From NCBI GenBank assembly GCA_025997655.1, contig BNUW01000140.1, forward strand, positions 1-6,282: DNA of 6,282 nucleotides, in the 5' to 3' direction. This document shows positions 4,894 to 6,282 of this stretch, piece by piece. Below the pieces are notes generated by a model, which was given only the letters and a program-made list of their open reading frames with translations, was not told the DNA's origin and searched no databases. The position numbers and the translations under genes are program-made. The DNA is from Spirochaetia bacterium (lineage in GTDB: Bacteria; Spirochaetota; Spirochaetia; Treponematales; Breznakiellaceae). Position 1 is the first letter of the stretch. Each line of letters opens with the position of its first letter.

Positions 4894-6282
4894 ATGAAGG
4901 AACCAAGGCTAAAGGGATGGTGGCTTATCCGGCTGGCGCTCACCATCATCGGGAAAAAAGGGCTGGCGGAAATGACCAAGGCTTCGAAACACGGCAAGGA
5001 AACCCAGGCGAAGGCCCTGCGCGAGATACTTACCCAATCGAAGGACACGGTGTACGGCAAGGAGCATCATTTTGAGGATATCCTGGGGGCCGTAACGCCG
5101 GAGGAATTGTTCAGTCTCTATGATAAAAATGTTCCCGTAAACGATTATGATTCCCTCAAACCCTATGTGGAGCGCCATAAGTCAGGCGAGGCCGGGGTAC
5201 TTTTCCCCGGCAAGCCCAAGCTCTACGCTACCACCAGCGGGACCACCAATGAGCCTAAGTGGATACCCGTTTCCGAGCAGTACTATAAGGATGCCTATAA
5301 AAAGATGAACCAGCTCGGGTTTTATATCCTGATCCGGAACAAGCCCAGGGTGTTTTACGGCCCCACCGTCTCTATTGTGGGTAAGGCCGTTGAGGGCGCA
5401 GCCCCGGATGGCACCTTGTACGGTTCCCTTTCCGGGGTGAGCCAGCGGGACATTCCGGAGTTCATGAAGGTCCTCCATACCGCCCCGGCGGATGTATTCC
5501 ATATTGCCGATTATAAGGCCCGGTATTACGCCATCATGCGTATGGGGATTGAGCGGGACGCCCACCTTATCATCACCGCCAATCCCAGCACCCTGGTGGA
5601 GATGCAGACCAACGCCAATGAGTTCTACGATGAATACGTGAACGATATTGAGCACGGTACGCTGACCCGCCGCTTTGACTATCCCGCCGAAATCCGCGCC
5701 GCCCTGGAGGCGAAGCTCAAACCCAACCCCGAGCGGGCGGAGGAACTGCGCAAACTAAAAGCCCGGTACGGTAACGTGCTGCCCAAGCATTACTGGCCCC
5801 GGATGGTTGAGGTTATGGTCTGGTTCTGCGGCAATACCAAGGTATACTTTGATAAGATCCGGGATTCCTTCCCGCCGGAGTGCGTATTCCAGGAATTCGG
5901 CTACTTAGCCTCGGAATGTAAAGCCGGCATAGCGTTGAAGGCAAATAGCCCGGATACGGTCCTGTTCGGCCATCTCCAGTTCTTTGAGTTTATCCATGAA
6001 TCCGAAATTGACAGCCCGAATCCCCGGATCTACCAGATGCACGAGGTCGAGGAGGGACAGCGGTACACCATGGTGATCACCACTTCCGCGGGGCTCTACC
6101 GGTACAATATGAACGATATCCTGGAGGTTACCGGCCGGTACAACGAATTCCCCACCGTCACCTTCATCCAGAAGGCAAACGGGACCATCAGCCTGACGGG
6201 GGAAAAACTCCATGAGCGGCAGTTTATCGAGGCGGTTCACGAGGTGGAGAAGAAAACCGGCAAAATAGCCCCCTTCTTTGTA
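4894..6282 (+). CDS. GH3-family acyl-adenylating/acyl-acid amido synthetase-like protein, C-terminus beyond the window
   Basis: The frame is open from the ATG at 4894 to the window end, 463 residues without a stop. GH3 proteins, best known from plants, activate a carboxylic acid with ATP and, in studied cases, join it to an amino acid. Matches to the three ANL/GH3 nucleotide motifs are ATTSGTTNEPKWIPV (112-126, phosphate loop), FGYLASECKAGI (335-346, the YxxSE-like adenine motif) and GLYRYNMNDILEVTGRYN (400-417, the YRxxxxD-like motif, Asp 408). FIQKANGTISLTGEKLHE (424-441) follows at the start of the mobile C-terminal domain. An N-terminal amphipathic stretch, GWWLIRLALTIIGKKGLAEM, is typical of bacterial members. 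Family lengths are about 500-600 residues, so only the C-terminal cap is missing. Substrate is unknown, and a hormone role should not be assumed. It is transcribed away from the dxs operon. Confidence 0.88.
   Translation, partial: MKEPRLKGWWLIRLALTIIGKKGLAEMTKASKHGKETQAKALREILTQSKDTVYGKEHHFEDILGAVTPEELFSLYDKNVPVNDYDSLKPYVERHKSGEAGVLFPGKPKLYATTSGTTNEPKWIPVSEQYYKDAYKKMNQLGFYILIRNKPRVFYGPTVSIVGKAVEGAAPDGTLYGSLSGVSQRDIPEFMKVLHTAPADVFHIADYKARYYAIMRMGIERDAHLIITANPSTLVEMQTNANEFYDEYVNDIEHGTLTRRFDYPAEIRAALEAKLKPNPERAEELRKLKARYGNVLPKHYWPRMVEVMVWFCGNTKVYFDKIRDSFPPECVFQEFGYLASECKAGIALKANSPDTVLFGHLQFFEFIHESEIDSPNPRIYQMHEVEEGQRYTMVITTSAGLYRYNMNDILEVTGRYNEFPTVTFIQKANGTISLTGEKLHERQFIEAVHEVEKKTGKIAPFFV

Noticed and set aside
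4803..5075. Plus-strand frame starting at TTG 4803
   Set aside because: It runs in another frame over the GH3 start, which has a clean GGAGG and family motifs. No ribosome site precedes the TTG.
5182..6240. Minus-strand frames opposite the GH3 gene (5182-5655 and 5905-6240)
   Set aside because: Both are shadows of the GH3 coding sequence, whose motifs run continuously through the region.
1..6282. CRISPR array, tRNA, rRNA, riboswitch or phage genes
   Set aside because: I saw no regularly spaced repeats, cloverleaf-like segment, rRNA-like sequence or phage protein motif. Coding regions account for nearly the whole window.

Overview
The window most resembles a chromosomal piece of a spirochaete, probably Treponema or a close relative such as the termite-gut treponemes. 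This rests on my recognition of the protein flavours (CdaA, CdaR/YbbR, Dxs, DUF2225, a bacterial GH3 protein and a 29-residue COX24/AURKAIP1-type peptide). No search was run. Coding regions are moderately GC-rich and the one real intergenic region is AT-rich.

Layout. From about 4760 leftward runs a tight minus-strand operon: a 29-aa COX24-type ribosome-associated gene (4605-4694), a hairpin terminator (4557-4591), dxs (2607-4544), cdaA (1811-2641), cdaR/ybbR (823-1830) and acpS (452-826). The last four overlap by 35, 20 and 4 nt. They cover isoprenoid precursor synthesis, c-di-AMP synthesis with its membrane regulator, and activation of acyl carrier protein. The next gene in the natural order is DUF2225, 7 nt after acpS. 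A divergent intergenic region (4712-4893) holds promoter-like sequences for both directions. It leads rightward into a GH3-family acyl-adenylating/amidotransferring enzyme (4894 to beyond the window end).

The left end is anomalous. Bases 1-117 (end of acpS, 7-nt gap, start of DUF2225, on +) are the reverse complement of 420-536 (the same junction, on -), with 115 of 117 matches. The 302-nt spacer is the next part of DUF2225 on the + strand. The sequence therefore runs acpS end -> DUF2225, then turns back on itself near 419/420 and runs DUF2225 start -> acpS -> cdaR on the other strand. DUF2225 is broken at the turn: about 109 native codons followed by antisense acpS. The only two differences between the arms are synonymous third-position changes in acpS. 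This is either a foldback chimera (amplification, library or assembly, possibly between two strains) or a real inverted duplication. I favour an artefact or chimera, but the sequence alone cannot decide.

I found no new defence system, mobile element, CRISPR array, tRNA or rRNA. The points of most interest are the foldback junction, the tiny ribosomal-type gene with a terminator directly ahead of dxs, and a GH3-family enzyme in a probable spirochaete.
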